From: Prevotella sp.
Lineage (GTDB): Bacteria > Bacteroidota > Bacteroidia > Bacteroidales > Bacteroidaceae
Assembly: GCA_017651265.1 (NCBI GenBank)
Contig: JAGCDO010000005.1
Coordinates: forward strand, 62,001 to 126,000
Length of the DNA stretch: 64,000 bases
Reading direction: 5' to 3'
The translations under genes and the position numbers were made by a program. The notes beneath the pieces are model-generated. The model was not told the origin of the DNA, did not search any database, and was given only the letters and a program-made list of their open reading frames with translations. Positions 44,810-53,608 of this stretch are shown piece after piece (position 1 is the first letter of the stretch; each line of letters begins with the position of its first letter).

Positions 44810-45430
44810 ATGAAAAGAATACTTTTATTTGCCTTCGCACTGACCCTCTGCATGGGATGTGAGGCACAGGAAACCACCCAGTTACCGCAACCGGAAATCG
44901 GTAAGTTGGGAATGTCGTTGGGGAAAATCCTCCAAGAGCGTCGTTCTGTACGCGAGTATCAAGACAAACAGGTTGACCAGCAGACGCTGTCAACACTGCT
45001 TTGGGCTGCCTGTGGTATCAGTGATCCCGCATCAGGGAAGATCACCGCTCCTTCAGCTGTGAATATGCAGGACATCAAGGTGTATGTGTGCACCAAGAAG
45101 GATGTCAGACTCTTCAATCCTAAAGACAACACCCTCACCCTCGTGCTGAATGAGGACATCAGACAGGACCTTGCAGCCGGTCAGAATTTCATGCTGGATG
45201 CTCCTGTCGCCTTGTTGTTGGTGAGCGATCAGGGTAACCGTCGCAGAAACGACCAGTATGGTGCTATGGATGCAGGTTATGTGTCGCAGAACATCTATCT
45301 GGCCTGCCAGGCGCTGGGTCTGAGTACGGTGGCTCGCGCCATGATGAACAAAGATGCTGTCCGCACCAAACTGAACCTTGCTGAGGGTGTCATCGTGGAA
45401 CTGAACCATCCCATCGGTTACAAGAAGTAG
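44810..45430 (+). CDS. Nitroreductase-family lipoprotein
   Basis: A 206-residue protein, starting at ATG 44810 (MKRILLFAFALTLCMGCEAQ), which gives a lipoprotein signal with Cys at position 17. The mature part is of the nitroreductase/SagB-like FMN fold: LQERRSVREYQDKQVDQQTL, SAVNMQDIKVYV, and AMDAGYVSQNIYLACQALGL. These use FMN and NAD(P)H to reduce nitro compounds or quinones. An exported form is common in Bacteroidales. The longer reading frame upstream includes the promoter and is not used. Confidence 0.85.
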   Translation: MKRILLFAFALTLCMGCEAQETTQLPQPEIGKLGMSLGKILQERRSVREYQDKQVDQQTLSTLLWAACGISDPASGKITAPSAVNMQDIKVYVCTKKDVRLFNPKDNTLTLVLNEDIRQDLAAGQNFMLDAPVALLLVSDQGNRRRNDQYGAMDAGYVSQNIYLACQALGLSTVARAMMNKDAVRTKLNLAEGVIVELNHPIGYKK

Positions 45431-45448
45431 GTCTGAAACGGTGTAGGA

Positions 45449-45919
45449 ATGAAACGAATCACCATAATTGTTGTCATCGCCATTCTTTTGTTAGCATGCT
45501 TTGCTGGCATAGGCTTGATTCTCCTGTTACTCGTTTTTCCTTTCGCATATTATACCATTAAGTTTAAGGAAAAGAGAGAACCACCAAAGGTGATGTATGC
45601 TACCATAGAGGATGTAGAATTGAAATACGGAGAACCTGACGACGTAGTGGTGCTGGATGCTTCCAGAGCCAACGAATTGTCAGCCCTCATCCTATTCTAT
45701 ACGGCTCAGGATGTGATGATCGTGGCAGGCGAGGAACTAAAGATCAGCGACATGACCGGTGTGATGCCGAAGAACATGGCCACACCTTATACCATCGACG
45801 AATGGGCCGTCATCATCAACACCAAGAACCCACAGCATCCCAACATACACCTACGCGTGGGCTACGATGCTGGATTGGCAAGGGAAATAGCGGAACAGAT
45901 CTATGCGCACAAATCGTAG
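45449..45919 (+). CDS. Small membrane-anchored protein of unknown function
   Basis: A 156-residue protein. The N-terminus has two closely spaced hydrophobic segments (ITIIVVIAILLLACFAGIGL then ILLLLVFPFAYY). The rest (~45-156) is a small soluble domain with clear strand-helix alternation (VMYATIEDVELKYGEP, ALILFYTAQDVMIVAGEELK). Family not recognised. It starts 18 bp after the nitroreductase gene, so the two are probably co-transcribed. Convergent with the large gene at 46611. Confidence 0.75.
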   Translation: MKRITIIVVIAILLLACFAGIGLILLLLVFPFAYYTIKFKEKREPPKVMYATIEDVELKYGEPDDVVVLDASRANELSALILFYTAQDVMIVAGEELKISDMTGVMPKNMATPYTIDEWAVIINTKNPQHPNIHLRVGYDAGLAREIAEQIYAHKS

Positions 45920-45966
45920 TTGCTGCGGATGAACCATCCCAGTGGTTACAAGAAGAGCTCACCTGC

Positions 45967-45995
45967 CTCAAACGCTTTGAGCATCGGCGTTTGAG
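45967..45995. repeat. Inverted repeat CTCAAACGC
   Basis: CTCAAACGC (45967-45975) and GCGTTTGAG (45987-45995) are perfectly complementary around an 11-base loop, just after the stop codon at 45919. It could be a terminator stem, but has no T-run. Confidence 0.5.
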
Positions 45996-46020
45996 ACACA
46001 TCAAGTGGGTTGATGGGTTA

Positions 46021-46130
46021 TATTCCCATGTTGGGAACAATTTATTCCCAACGTGGGAACATTTTATTCCCAGCGTGGGAACATTTTATTCCCAGCGTGG
46101 GAACATTTTATTCCCAGCGTGGGAACATCA
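46021..46130. repeat. 22-bp tandem palindrome array (second locus)
   Basis: Five exact 22-bp units, each TATTCCCA-N3-TGGGAACAWTT or close to it. The three middle bases vary (TGT, ACG, GCG). This is the same unit as in the array at the start of the window, about 46 kb away. It lies in the gap between two convergent genes. Confidence 0.9.
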
Positions 46131-46202
46131 GGAAACTCTATTCATGGTTCTGTCGTATTTCAAAATTTGACTGAAAAATGAAAGAATTATGTGTTTTTGC
46201 CC

Positions 46203-46506
46203 AAGACCTAACAGTTTCACGGAAGGAAATGCCTGTATATAGATGTTTCACGCGTTTTTGACACCCTCAAGACCTACCGTAAGACCTAACAAAGAGGTAA
46301 CATAAGACCTAACACGACACCTAACATGTCAACTTGGAACAGTTGTAAGACCCCATCCAGCCGAATAGCAAATTCAAGCAAAATGTTAGGTCTTATGTTA
46401 GGTGTTATGTTAGGTTTTTGTTAGGTCTTATGTTAGGTGTTTTAGCACCCTTTTTGTCTCTAACTTGCTTATAATAAAGCAATTAACATTTCCCAGTGTT
46501 AGGTCT
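46203..46506. repeat. Inverted array of 11-12 bp TGTTAGGT units
   Basis: Left arm: GACCTAAC-type units at about 46205, 46270, 46283, 46306 and 46318. Right arm: TGTTAGGTSTTA units in tandem from 46384 to 46442, with another near 46497. A centre of about 60 bp separates the arms. Left and right are reverse complements, so the region could form a large stem. Design matches 32533-32779, with a different unit. Nothing coding is seen here. Confidence 0.8.
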
Positions 46507-46530
46507 TGAGGAAAAAGAGAAAATTCTATA

Positions 46531-46573
46531 AAAATAAGGGGCGGCATCTGCGTGTGATGCTACCCCTTATTGT
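46531..46573 (-). terminator. Terminator of the BspA-like gene
   Basis: AATAAGGGG (46533-46541) pairs with CCCCTTATT (46563-46571), with an inner GCATC/GATGC stem. The hairpin lies about 40 bp downstream of the stop codon. It is followed by an AT-rich run on the minus strand. Confidence 0.8.
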
Positions 46574-46610
46574 ATGCGTATATAAATGTTTAATGATTAA
46601 TATTTAATGT

Positions 46611-49600
46611 TTAATGTACAACGGCTCTGCCGTTGTGAATATAAATTCCCTTCTTCGTAGGCTGCCCATTCAGCTTGCGGCCATCAATCGTGTACCACGC
46701 ATTACTTTGAACTTTGAGTTTTGCGCTCGGCTCTGCCGCTTCGCTATGCGAAGAACTTTGAACTTTATCTTGAGGCATAGCCACGCCTGTGGTGATACCC
46801 GAGGGTTCCTTATAAGTGAAGTAGCCCGAGCCGCCTTCACCATCAATGTGAGCATAGGTCTTGTCTGTGGGATTGGAGGCAAGGTATGTCGTGCCCTGAC
46901 CACCCTTCAGACTGGTGCAGTTTTGGAACATTGAACTGGAACTCGTCACTTTTGTTGTACTCCAGTCATCACCCACATAGATGGTTACCAGATTACTGCA
47001 GTTTCTGAACATGGTACTCATACTGGTTACATTGGACGTGTTGAAACTACTCAGGTCAAGGCTCGTTAATTCAGAACAACTATCAAACATGCCGATCATA
47101 TCAGTTACCTTGGCCGTGTTGAAATGGCTCAAGTCGATGCTCGTCAGTTTACAGCCATAGAACATAGAAGACATGTTAGTCACCTCACTGGTGTTCAAAT
47201 AGTTCATACCCTCGATGGTTTCAATATACATGCCAAGGAACCAAGAATAGGTGGACGTAGGACGGGTATTAGCAAACGTGGGGTCAAAGACCACTTTGTT
47301 CACATATATATAGTTATTATCATTGAACCAACCAGGATCGTTTGTGCCTGTGTTCAGGTCGTAGGTTGTGCCCGAGCGACTGTCGCGCTGATTGTCGTAG
47401 TAGAACGTGAGCCTTGCACTTTTATAGACGGCATAAGCCTCGGAACCTTTGGTGAAGTAACCCCGCTTGCCGGCTTCACCATCGATGCGGGCATAGGTCT
47501 TGTCTGTTGGGTAATCAATATACGTCGTGCCCTTGCCACCCACCAGATTGGTACAGTTTGAGAACATACCATATGAAATAGTCACGGCATCTGTGCTCCA
47601 ACCACTACCCGCATAGATGGTTTGCAGGTTGGCGCATTCACCGAACATATCACTCATATCGGTCACATTGGACGTATTGAAACTACTCAGGTCAAGGCTC
47701 GTCAAGCTACTGCAGCCACTAAACATCAAGGTCATATCGGTCACATTGGACGTATTGAAACTACTCAGGTCAAGGCTTTCCAATTGTTCGCAATAACCGA
47801 ACATGCAGGACATATCAATCACATTGGCGGTGCTGAAGTGGCTCAAATCAAGGCTCGTCAGTTTGCAGGCAGCAAACATATAAGACATATTGGTCACCTC
47901 ACTGGTGTTCAAATAGCGAAGACCTTCGATGGTTTGAAGAGACCTCATGTCTATAAACCAATAGTAGGTGGTTGTCGGGCGGGCGTTAGCGAACGAGGGG
48001 TCAAAGACCACCTTGGTCACCTTGGTATTGGTGTCGTCATCAATCCAATCGGGAAGGTTATCGTCCACATTCAGGACATATATCGTGCCCTCGCGTGAGC
48101 GGCGCTGAGTGTCATAGTAGAATGTCAGCGTTGTGTTGGACGTGGTATAACATGCATAGGCCTCAGGCCCGTTGGGATCGGTAAAATAGCCCGGATTGCT
48201 TGAACCACCGTCGATGTGGGCATATTCCTTGTCTTTGTGGTAATAATTGTAGCCTGTGAGTTTACCCCCAATCAAATGGTCGCAATAATCGAACATCAGG
48301 TCAGAATTTGTTACAGCATCCGTGCTCCAAGCACTACCCACATAGATGGTTCTCAGGTCGTGGCATTGAGAGAACATCTTAGACATATTGGTCACCTTGG
48401 ATGTATTGAAACTGCTCAGGTCAAGAGTAGTTAAGTCATTGCAGTGTAAGAACATCATAGACATATCAGTCACATTGGCGGTGTTGAAGCTGCTCAGGTC
48501 AAGGCTCGTTAATTCAGAACAACAATCAAACATGCCAAACATATCAGTTACCTTGGCCGTGTTGAAGTGGCTCAAGTCAATGCTCGTCAGGCGGTCGCAG
48601 AAATAAAACATTTTAGCCATAGTGGTCACCTTGGCCGTGTTGAAGTGGCTCAAGTCAAGGCTTGTCAGTTTGTCACAGTCTTCGAACATACTTGCCATAT
48701 TGGTTACCTCACTGGCGTTCAAATTGTGAAGACCCTCGATGGTTTCAAGAGATCTCATGTTTTGAAACCAACTATAGGCAGATGTCGGGCGGGCATTAGC
48801 GAACGAGAGGTCAAAGACCACCTTGGTCACATTGGCATTAGTATTATCAGTTACCCAACCAGGATCGTTGGTGCCTGTGTTCAGGTCGTAGGTCGTGCCC
48901 TCGCGGGAACTGCGCCGCACGTCGTAGTAGAATGTCAGCGTTGTGTTCGACGATGTGTAGCAGGCATAGGCCTGACGTGTTGTGACATCGGTGAGGTAAC
49001 CGGGGTCGCTCAGAGCATCGATGTGAGCATAACCAACTCCCACATGGCTAGCATTGTACTTCGTGCCCTTGCCGCCCACCAAGCTGGTGCAGTTATTGAA
49101 CATATTAGTGCCATATGTTCCGTCCCCTGTGCTCCAGCCACTACCTACATATATCGTTCGTAGATTTCTGCAGCCGTTGAACATGGAATTCATATTGGTC
49201 ACCTTTGCGGTATTGAAGTTACCCAAGTCAAGAGCGGTTAAGCCGCTGCAGCCATAGAACATGTAACTCATATTGGTCACGTTGGACGTATTGAGGTTAC
49301 TCAAATCAAGACTCGTCAAGTTACTGCAGCCACTGAACATGTAACTCATATCGGTCACTATGGACGTATTGAACCCGCTCAGGTCGAGAGTGGTAAAGAA
49401 AGCGGAAGAGCAGAGTCTGAACATCCAAGCCATATTGGTGACCGCGCTGGTGTTCAGGTAGCGAAGACCCTCGATGGTTTGAAGAAGCCCCATGTTGCAA
49501 AACCACTTGTATGTGGTCTGAGGACGGACTTTTGCGAACGAGGGGGCAAAGACTACCTTGGTTACATTGACATTAGTATTATCAGTCACCCAACCGGGAT

Positions 49601-49787
49601 CGTTGGTGCCTGTGTTCAGGTCGTAGGTCGTACCCCTGTGGGAACTGCGGTTGTTGTCGTAGTAGAACGTAAGTGTATTGTCTGACGGTGTATAGCAGGC
49701 ATATGCCTGTTGGGCATTAGCGCCGAGGGCGCACATCAGGGTTATCAGCATGACAACCATTCTTTGAAGGATCGTGTTGGGTTTCAT
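46611..49787 (-). CDS. BspA-like surface protein with DUF285-type repeats
   Basis: A 1058-residue protein; the ATG at 49787 (MKPNTILQRM) starts a signal peptide ending GANAQ and fits the promoter at 49847. It is built of four ~250-residue modules, each opening AYACYT / LTFYYD, then GTTYDLNTGTNDPGW and VTKVVFDPSFAN, followed by several 23-residue repeats of the form LDLSSFNTSNVTDMSYMF-C. The last is the DUF285/26-residue surface repeat of BspA-like proteins, associated with adhesion. The C-terminus (WYTIDGRKLNGQPTKKGIYI) is a Prevotella-style tail. A 21-residue insert (KVQSS ... KVQS) just before it comes from a repeat element. Confidence 0.9.
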   Translation of the reverse strand: MKPNTILQRMVVMLITLMCALGANAQQAYACYTPSDNTLTFYYDNNRSSHRGTTYDLNTGTNDPGWVTDNTNVNVTKVVFAPSFAKVRPQTTYKWFCNMGLLQTIEGLRYLNTSAVTNMAWMFRLCSSAFFTTLDLSGFNTSIVTDMSYMFSGCSNLTSLDLSNLNTSNVTNMSYMFYGCSGLTALDLGNFNTAKVTNMNSMFNGCRNLRTIYVGSGWSTGDGTYGTNMFNNCTSLVGGKGTKYNASHVGVGYAHIDALSDPGYLTDVTTRQAYACYTSSNTTLTFYYDVRRSSREGTTYDLNTGTNDPGWVTDNTNANVTKVVFDLSFANARPTSAYSWFQNMRSLETIEGLHNLNASEVTNMASMFEDCDKLTSLDLSHFNTAKVTTMAKMFYFCDRLTSIDLSHFNTAKVTDMFGMFDCCSELTSLDLSSFNTANVTDMSMMFLHCNDLTTLDLSSFNTSKVTNMSKMFSQCHDLRTIYVGSAWSTDAVTNSDLMFDYCDHLIGGKLTGYNYYHKDKEYAHIDGGSSNPGYFTDPNGPEAYACYTTSNTTLTFYYDTQRRSREGTIYVLNVDDNLPDWIDDDTNTKVTKVVFDPSFANARPTTTYYWFIDMRSLQTIEGLRYLNTSEVTNMSYMFAACKLTSLDLSHFSTANVIDMSCMFGYCEQLESLDLSSFNTSNVTDMTLMFSGCSSLTSLDLSSFNTSNVTDMSDMFGECANLQTIYAGSGWSTDAVTISYGMFSNCTNLVGGKGTTYIDYPTDKTYARIDGEAGKRGYFTKGSEAYAVYKSARLTFYYDNQRDSRSGTTYDLNTGTNDPGWFNDNNYIYVNKVVFDPTFANTRPTSTYSWFLGMYIETIEGMNYLNTSEVTNMSSMFYGCKLTSIDLSHFNTAKVTDMIGMFDSCSELTSLDLSSFNTSNVTSMSTMFRNCSNLVTIYVGDDWSTTKVTSSSSMFQNCTSLKGGQGTTYLASNPTDKTYAHIDGEGGSGYFTYKEPSGITTGVAMPQDKVQSSSHSEAAEPSAKLKVQSNAWYTIDGRKLNGQPTKKGIYIHNGRAVVH
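46704..46766. repeat. 63-bp repeat element inside the BspA-like gene
   Basis: Heptamer arms of the ACTTTGA / AACTTTG kind flank a GC-rich centre with CGGCTCTGCCG. On the coding strand the arms read as AAGTTCAAAGTT-type units. The element is exactly 63 bp, that is 21 codons, so it stays in frame, between the last repeat module and the C-terminal tail. Confidence 0.7.
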
Positions 49788-49846
49788 ATTTGCAAAGTGT
49801 TTGATAGTTGGGGGCCCTATGAAGGGGAACAATATTTATTCTGCTG

Positions 49847-49877
49847 CAAAGATATAAAAAAACAGGAGAAAAACAAA
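49847..49877 (-). promoter_or_regulatory. Promoter of the BspA-like gene
   Basis: On the minus strand TTTG (49874-49877), a 19-bp spacer and TATCTTTG (49847-49854). The leader to ATG 49787 is about 55 nt. Confidence 0.75.
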
Positions 49878-49893
49878 GAGAATCAAGTTTTCC

Positions 49894-49925
49894 TTTGGTT
49901 TTGTGCTCGCTTATTAGTAATTTTG
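49894..49925 (+). promoter_or_regulatory. Promoter of glutamine synthetase III
   Basis: TTTG (49894-49897), a 20-bp spacer and TAATTTTG (49918-49925), with TGTGCTCGCTTATTAG in the spacer, 20 bp before the ATG at 49946. Confidence 0.75.
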
Positions 49926-49945
49926 CAGGGCAAAATTACAAGAGA

Positions 49946-52135
49946 ATGGCAAATTTAAGATTTCAGGTTGTAGAGGAAGCCTTTACCAAGAAGCCTTTGG
50001 AAGTGACGGCACCCGAAGAGCGCCCGTCAGAGTATTTCGGTAAGAATGTGTTCACACGCGCCAAGATGTACAAGTATCTGCAGCGTGATGTGTATGAGAA
50101 ACTTATCGATGTGATCGACAATGGAGCTCCGCTCGACAGGAGCATCGCCAATGCCGTGGCAAAGGGTATGAAGCAGTGGGCCGATGAGAACGGCGTGACA
50201 CATTATACCCACTGGTTCCAACCGCTGACAGAGGGAACGGCCGAGAAGCATGATGCCTTTATCGAACATGACGGTAAGGGTGGTATGCTCGAGGAGTTCT
50301 CAGGAAAGTTGCTCGTACAGCAAGAGCCTGACGCATCTTCTTTCCCCAGCGGAGGTATCAGAGCTACCTTTGAGGCTCGTGGCTATTCTGCCTGGGATCC
50401 TACATCACCGGTGTTCATCATCGATGATACGCTGTGTATTCCTACAATCTTTATTTCCTATACCGGGGAATCGCTCGACTACAAAGCACCGCTGAAGCGT
50501 GCACTTCGTGCCGTGGGTGAGGCTGCATTGGGTGTGGTTCACTATTTCGACCCAAGCGTCAAGAAGGTGATCAGTAACCTCGGATGGGAACAGGAGTATT
50601 TCCTGGTGGATGAAGGTCTGTATTCCGCCCGTCCTGACCTGATGCTGACAGGTAGAACACTGATGGGACATGACTCTGCTAAGAACCAGCAGATGGACGA
50701 CCACTATTTCGGTACGATTCCTGATCGTGTACAGGCGTTCATGAAGGACTTGGAGATCCAGGCATTGGAGCTGGCTATTCCCTGTAAGACTCGTCATAAC
50801 GAGGTGGCCCCGAACCAGTTCGAGATCGCCCCGATCTATGAGGAGACGAACCTGGCTGTTGACCATAACATGCTTCTGATGTCGTTGATGAAGAAGGTGG
50901 CACGGAAGCATGGATTCCGCGTGTTACTGCATGAGAAGCCCTTCGATGGTATCAACGGCTCGGGTAAGCACAATAACTGGAGTCTGAGTACCGACAACGG
51001 TATCCTGTTGCATGCACCGGGTAAGACACCCGAACAGAACCTGCGCTTCGTGACGTTCATCGTGGAAACGCTGATGGGTGTTTACAAGCACAACGGTTTG
51101 CTGAAGGCCAGCATCATGTCGGCCACCAACGCTCACCGTCTGGGCGCCAACGAGGCACCTCCCGCCATCATCTCTTCGTTCCTCGGCAAGCAGGTAAGCG
51201 AGCTGTTGGAGCATATCGAGAAGGCTGACAAGGAGAACCTCTTCGCCATGGCTGACAAGCAGAAGGTGGAACTCGACATTCCTGAGATTCCTGAACTGCT
51301 CATCGACAATACCGACCGTAACCGCACCTCGCCTTTCGCCTTCACGGGTAACCGCTTTGAGTTCCGTGCTGTGGGCTCAGAGGCTAACTGCGCCAGTGCA
51401 ATGATTGCGCTGAATGCAGCGGTGGCAGAGGCATTGGTTGACTTCAAGAAGCGCGTGGATGCGCTGATTGCCAAAGGACAGGATCAGACGAGTGCCATCA
51501 TTGATGTGATCCGCGAAGATATCCGCACCTGTAAGCCGATTCATTTCGATGGAAACGGCTACAGCGACGAGTGGGTGGTGGAAGCAACCAAGCGCGGTCT
51601 GGATGTTGAGAAGAGCTGTCCGATTATCTTCGACCGCTATCTCGACAAGGAGAGCATCGACATGTTCGAGAGTCTGAACATCATGAACCGAAAGGAGCTG
51701 AGGGCTCGCAACGAGGTGAAATGGGAAACCTATACAAAGAAGATTCAGATTGAGGCCCGTGTATTGGGTGATCTGACCATGAACCATATCATCCCTGTTG
51801 TTACGCATTATCAGACCCGTCTGGCCAAGAACGTGGGTTGCATGCGCGAAATCTTCTCTACCGAAGAGGCTGAAAAGCTGTGTGCACGCAATATCAAGAT
51901 CATCAAAGAGATTGCAGAGCGTACACAAACCATCGAGACCATGGTGGAGGAACTGGTGAATGCCAGGAAGATTGCCAACCGCATTGAGTGTGAACGTGAG
52001 AAGGCCATTGCCTACCACGATACGGTGGAGCCTAAGATGGACGAGATACGCTACCACATCGACAAACTGGAGCTCACCGTGGCCGATGAACTCTGGACAT
52101 TGCCGAAATACCGCGAGCTGCTGTTTATTAGATAA
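49946..52135 (+). CDS. glnN: Glutamine synthetase type III
   Basis: A 729-residue enzyme, the standard length of GSIII. The ATG at 49946 (MANLRFQVVEEAF) is preferred to an upstream start that would overlap the promoter. Recognisable segments: FFPSGGIRATFEARGY-like ASSFPSGGIRATFEARGY, RHNEVAPNQFEIAPIYEE (metal/ATP site) and NGSGKHNNWSLSTD. It makes glutamine from glutamate, ammonia and ATP, and is a main ammonia-assimilation enzyme in Bacteroidota. Monocistronic, divergent from the surface-protein gene. Confidence 0.97.
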   Translation: MANLRFQVVEEAFTKKPLEVTAPEERPSEYFGKNVFTRAKMYKYLQRDVYEKLIDVIDNGAPLDRSIANAVAKGMKQWADENGVTHYTHWFQPLTEGTAEKHDAFIEHDGKGGMLEEFSGKLLVQQEPDASSFPSGGIRATFEARGYSAWDPTSPVFIIDDTLCIPTIFISYTGESLDYKAPLKRALRAVGEAALGVVHYFDPSVKKVISNLGWEQEYFLVDEGLYSARPDLMLTGRTLMGHDSAKNQQMDDHYFGTIPDRVQAFMKDLEIQALELAIPCKTRHNEVAPNQFEIAPIYEETNLAVDHNMLLMSLMKKVARKHGFRVLLHEKPFDGINGSGKHNNWSLSTDNGILLHAPGKTPEQNLRFVTFIVETLMGVYKHNGLLKASIMSATNAHRLGANEAPPAIISSFLGKQVSELLEHIEKADKENLFAMADKQKVELDIPEIPELLIDNTDRNRTSPFAFTGNRFEFRAVGSEANCASAMIALNAAVAEALVDFKKRVDALIAKGQDQTSAIIDVIREDIRTCKPIHFDGNGYSDEWVVEATKRGLDVEKSCPIIFDRYLDKESIDMFESLNIMNRKELRARNEVKWETYTKKIQIEARVLGDLTMNHIIPVVTHYQTRLAKNVGCMREIFSTEEAEKLCARNIKIIKEIAERTQTIETMVEELVNARKIANRIECEREKAIAYHDTVEPKMDEIRYHIDKLELTVADELWTLPKYRELLFIR

Positions 52136-52270
52136 TTAGAAGCAAGAGGCAAGAGGCAGGAAGCAAGAGGCAAGAAGCAAGAGAATAGAATTATTATATA
52201 GGCATTAGATTTATTCACCTATATCTTATTACATATCTCTTGCCTCTTGCTTCTTATTTCTTGCTTCTCT
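52136..52270. repeat. Heptamer inverted-repeat element between convergent genes (copy E)
   Basis: Left arm: AGAAGCA, AGAGGCA, AGAGGCA, GGAAGCA, AGAGGCA, AGAAGCA (52138-52179), then GAGAATAG. Core with a perfect ATATAGG / CCTATAT inverted pair (about 52195-52224). Right arm: TCTTGCC / TCTTGCT units (52236-52270). The gap between the stop codon at 52135 and the opposite stop at 52270 is filled exactly. The junction AGAGAATAG is also found at the junction of copies C and D. Confidence 0.85.
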
Positions 52271-53577
52271 TATCTCGTCCTCTTCTTCAACTTATCCACT
52301 GCATCTTCCAAGCTCTCGGTGGGCTTGATGATGTTGTAGCCTTTCCAGAAATCAGACTCCTCAAAGAACTGTGCCTGATCGTATAACGACTCCCTTTCTC
52401 CAAAGGAATCACGACGGGGAATGGGACGAACATCCTGGTCGGTACGGTCGGTTATCACCATCTCGTTGATGGCCGTGAAGTTAGTAGCCAGCAGTCGTTT
52501 CTTCCAGTCGCAGTTGAAGCGGAACACCGAGCGCACATAACTGATGTGCGAAAGCTTACCATCGTAGTTGTAGTTAACAAGGAAGGTGAGTTCGCGCGGA
52601 CGGAAACGTACGCCTGCAGGTTTGTTCACCAGCATCACACGAGTGGCTTTTTCACGGTCGCTCATATCCAGCGACAGCTCTATTCTGGTGAAAGCTAACC
52701 TCACTCGGTCGATATAGAAAGTCCCATGGAACAAGGCATAGTTTGCCACGGTCCGAGGTTTGATGCTGATGGCATATTGCGGACGGTCGGCTATCATCAC
52801 CGGCTCCTCCATCTTCATCTCATACATATCCAGATCTTCCTTGTTGAGCAGGAATTCGAGGTTCTTCACCAAGTCGAGCATGACAGCCTGCACCGGACCG
52901 CCAATCACCTTCACTGTCAGCGTATCACTCTTGCGAGGACTCACCAGTCGGCGCCCCTTGATGATAGAGACACGGTCGGCCCCCACTCCGTTGCGGTAAG
53001 ACGATTTGTACATGTCCGTAACGGCTTCGGCGATGTAAATGTAGTTCTTCCGTTTCTGGGCCACCTCACGATAGAAACACTGGTAGAGAGAAGGATCACG
53101 ACTGTAGTTTTCGGGAATCCTGCTGATGGCCTCGTTGACAATATCCTCAGGATTGCCTGTACGCACAATCACTTCATCCAGCATGATCGTATTCGGCACC
53201 AGCTTCACCTGCATGTTCGCGGTATTGTCATCTGTTACCAATACCTGCTGCGTGTCGTAGCCAATCAGTGAGAACGTCAGGGAACGGGGACGTTTCGGTG
53301 CTTTGATGATGAAACCACCATCGGTATTCGTTACCGTTCCATACCGTTTACCGGTAACCATTACCGTTGCATACTGCAGTGGCTTGCCTGTTGAGGCATC
53401 ACGCACCTCACCAGTAATCACATACGTTAGCTTGGCCGTGTCTTTCTCTTCTTCACGTACTTCCAAGACTGCTGTAGGATCTTCCTTGGCAGTCAGCATC
53501 GTTTGACCCATGGCGGGAGAAATTCCGATGAATCCTAATATGATATATACCCAAAACCTCATACTCATCCTCCTCAT
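52270..53577 (-). CDS. Carboxypeptidase-regulatory-domain protein, outer-membrane associated
   Basis: A 435-residue protein. Start uncertain: MRRMSMRF at 53577 or MRFWVYIILG at 53562; both give a signal peptide ending AMGQ. Residues ~50-130 are a CarboxypepD_reg-like domain (ITGEVRDASTGKPLQYATVM, then GFIIKAPKRPRSLTFSLIGY). After the linker LDEVIVRTGNPEDIVNEAIS comes a ~290-residue beta-rich region (QCFYREVAQKRKNYIYIAEA) resembling the first half of DUF5686-type proteins. Role probably in envelope biology; not known. Confidence 0.8.
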   Translation of the reverse strand: MRRMSMRFWVYIILGFIGISPAMGQTMLTAKEDPTAVLEVREEEKDTAKLTYVITGEVRDASTGKPLQYATVMVTGKRYGTVTNTDGGFIIKAPKRPRSLTFSLIGYDTQQVLVTDDNTANMQVKLVPNTIMLDEVIVRTGNPEDIVNEAISRIPENYSRDPSLYQCFYREVAQKRKNYIYIAEAVTDMYKSSYRNGVGADRVSIIKGRRLVSPRKSDTLTVKVIGGPVQAVMLDLVKNLEFLLNKEDLDMYEMKMEEPVMIADRPQYAISIKPRTVANYALFHGTFYIDRVRLAFTRIELSLDMSDREKATRVMLVNKPAGVRFRPRELTFLVNYNYDGKLSHISYVRSVFRFNCDWKKRLLATNFTAINEMVITDRTDQDVRPIPRRDSFGERESLYDQAQFFEESDFWKGYNIIKPTESLEDAVDKLKKRTR

Positions 53578-53608
53578 GAATTGCTAATGGTTAGTAATAT
53601 TCTGTTCG

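Noticed and set aside
46021..46506. CRISPR array or integron-type array
   Set aside because: Units of 22 and 11-12 bp are contiguous or inverted; no spacers, integrase or cassette genes.
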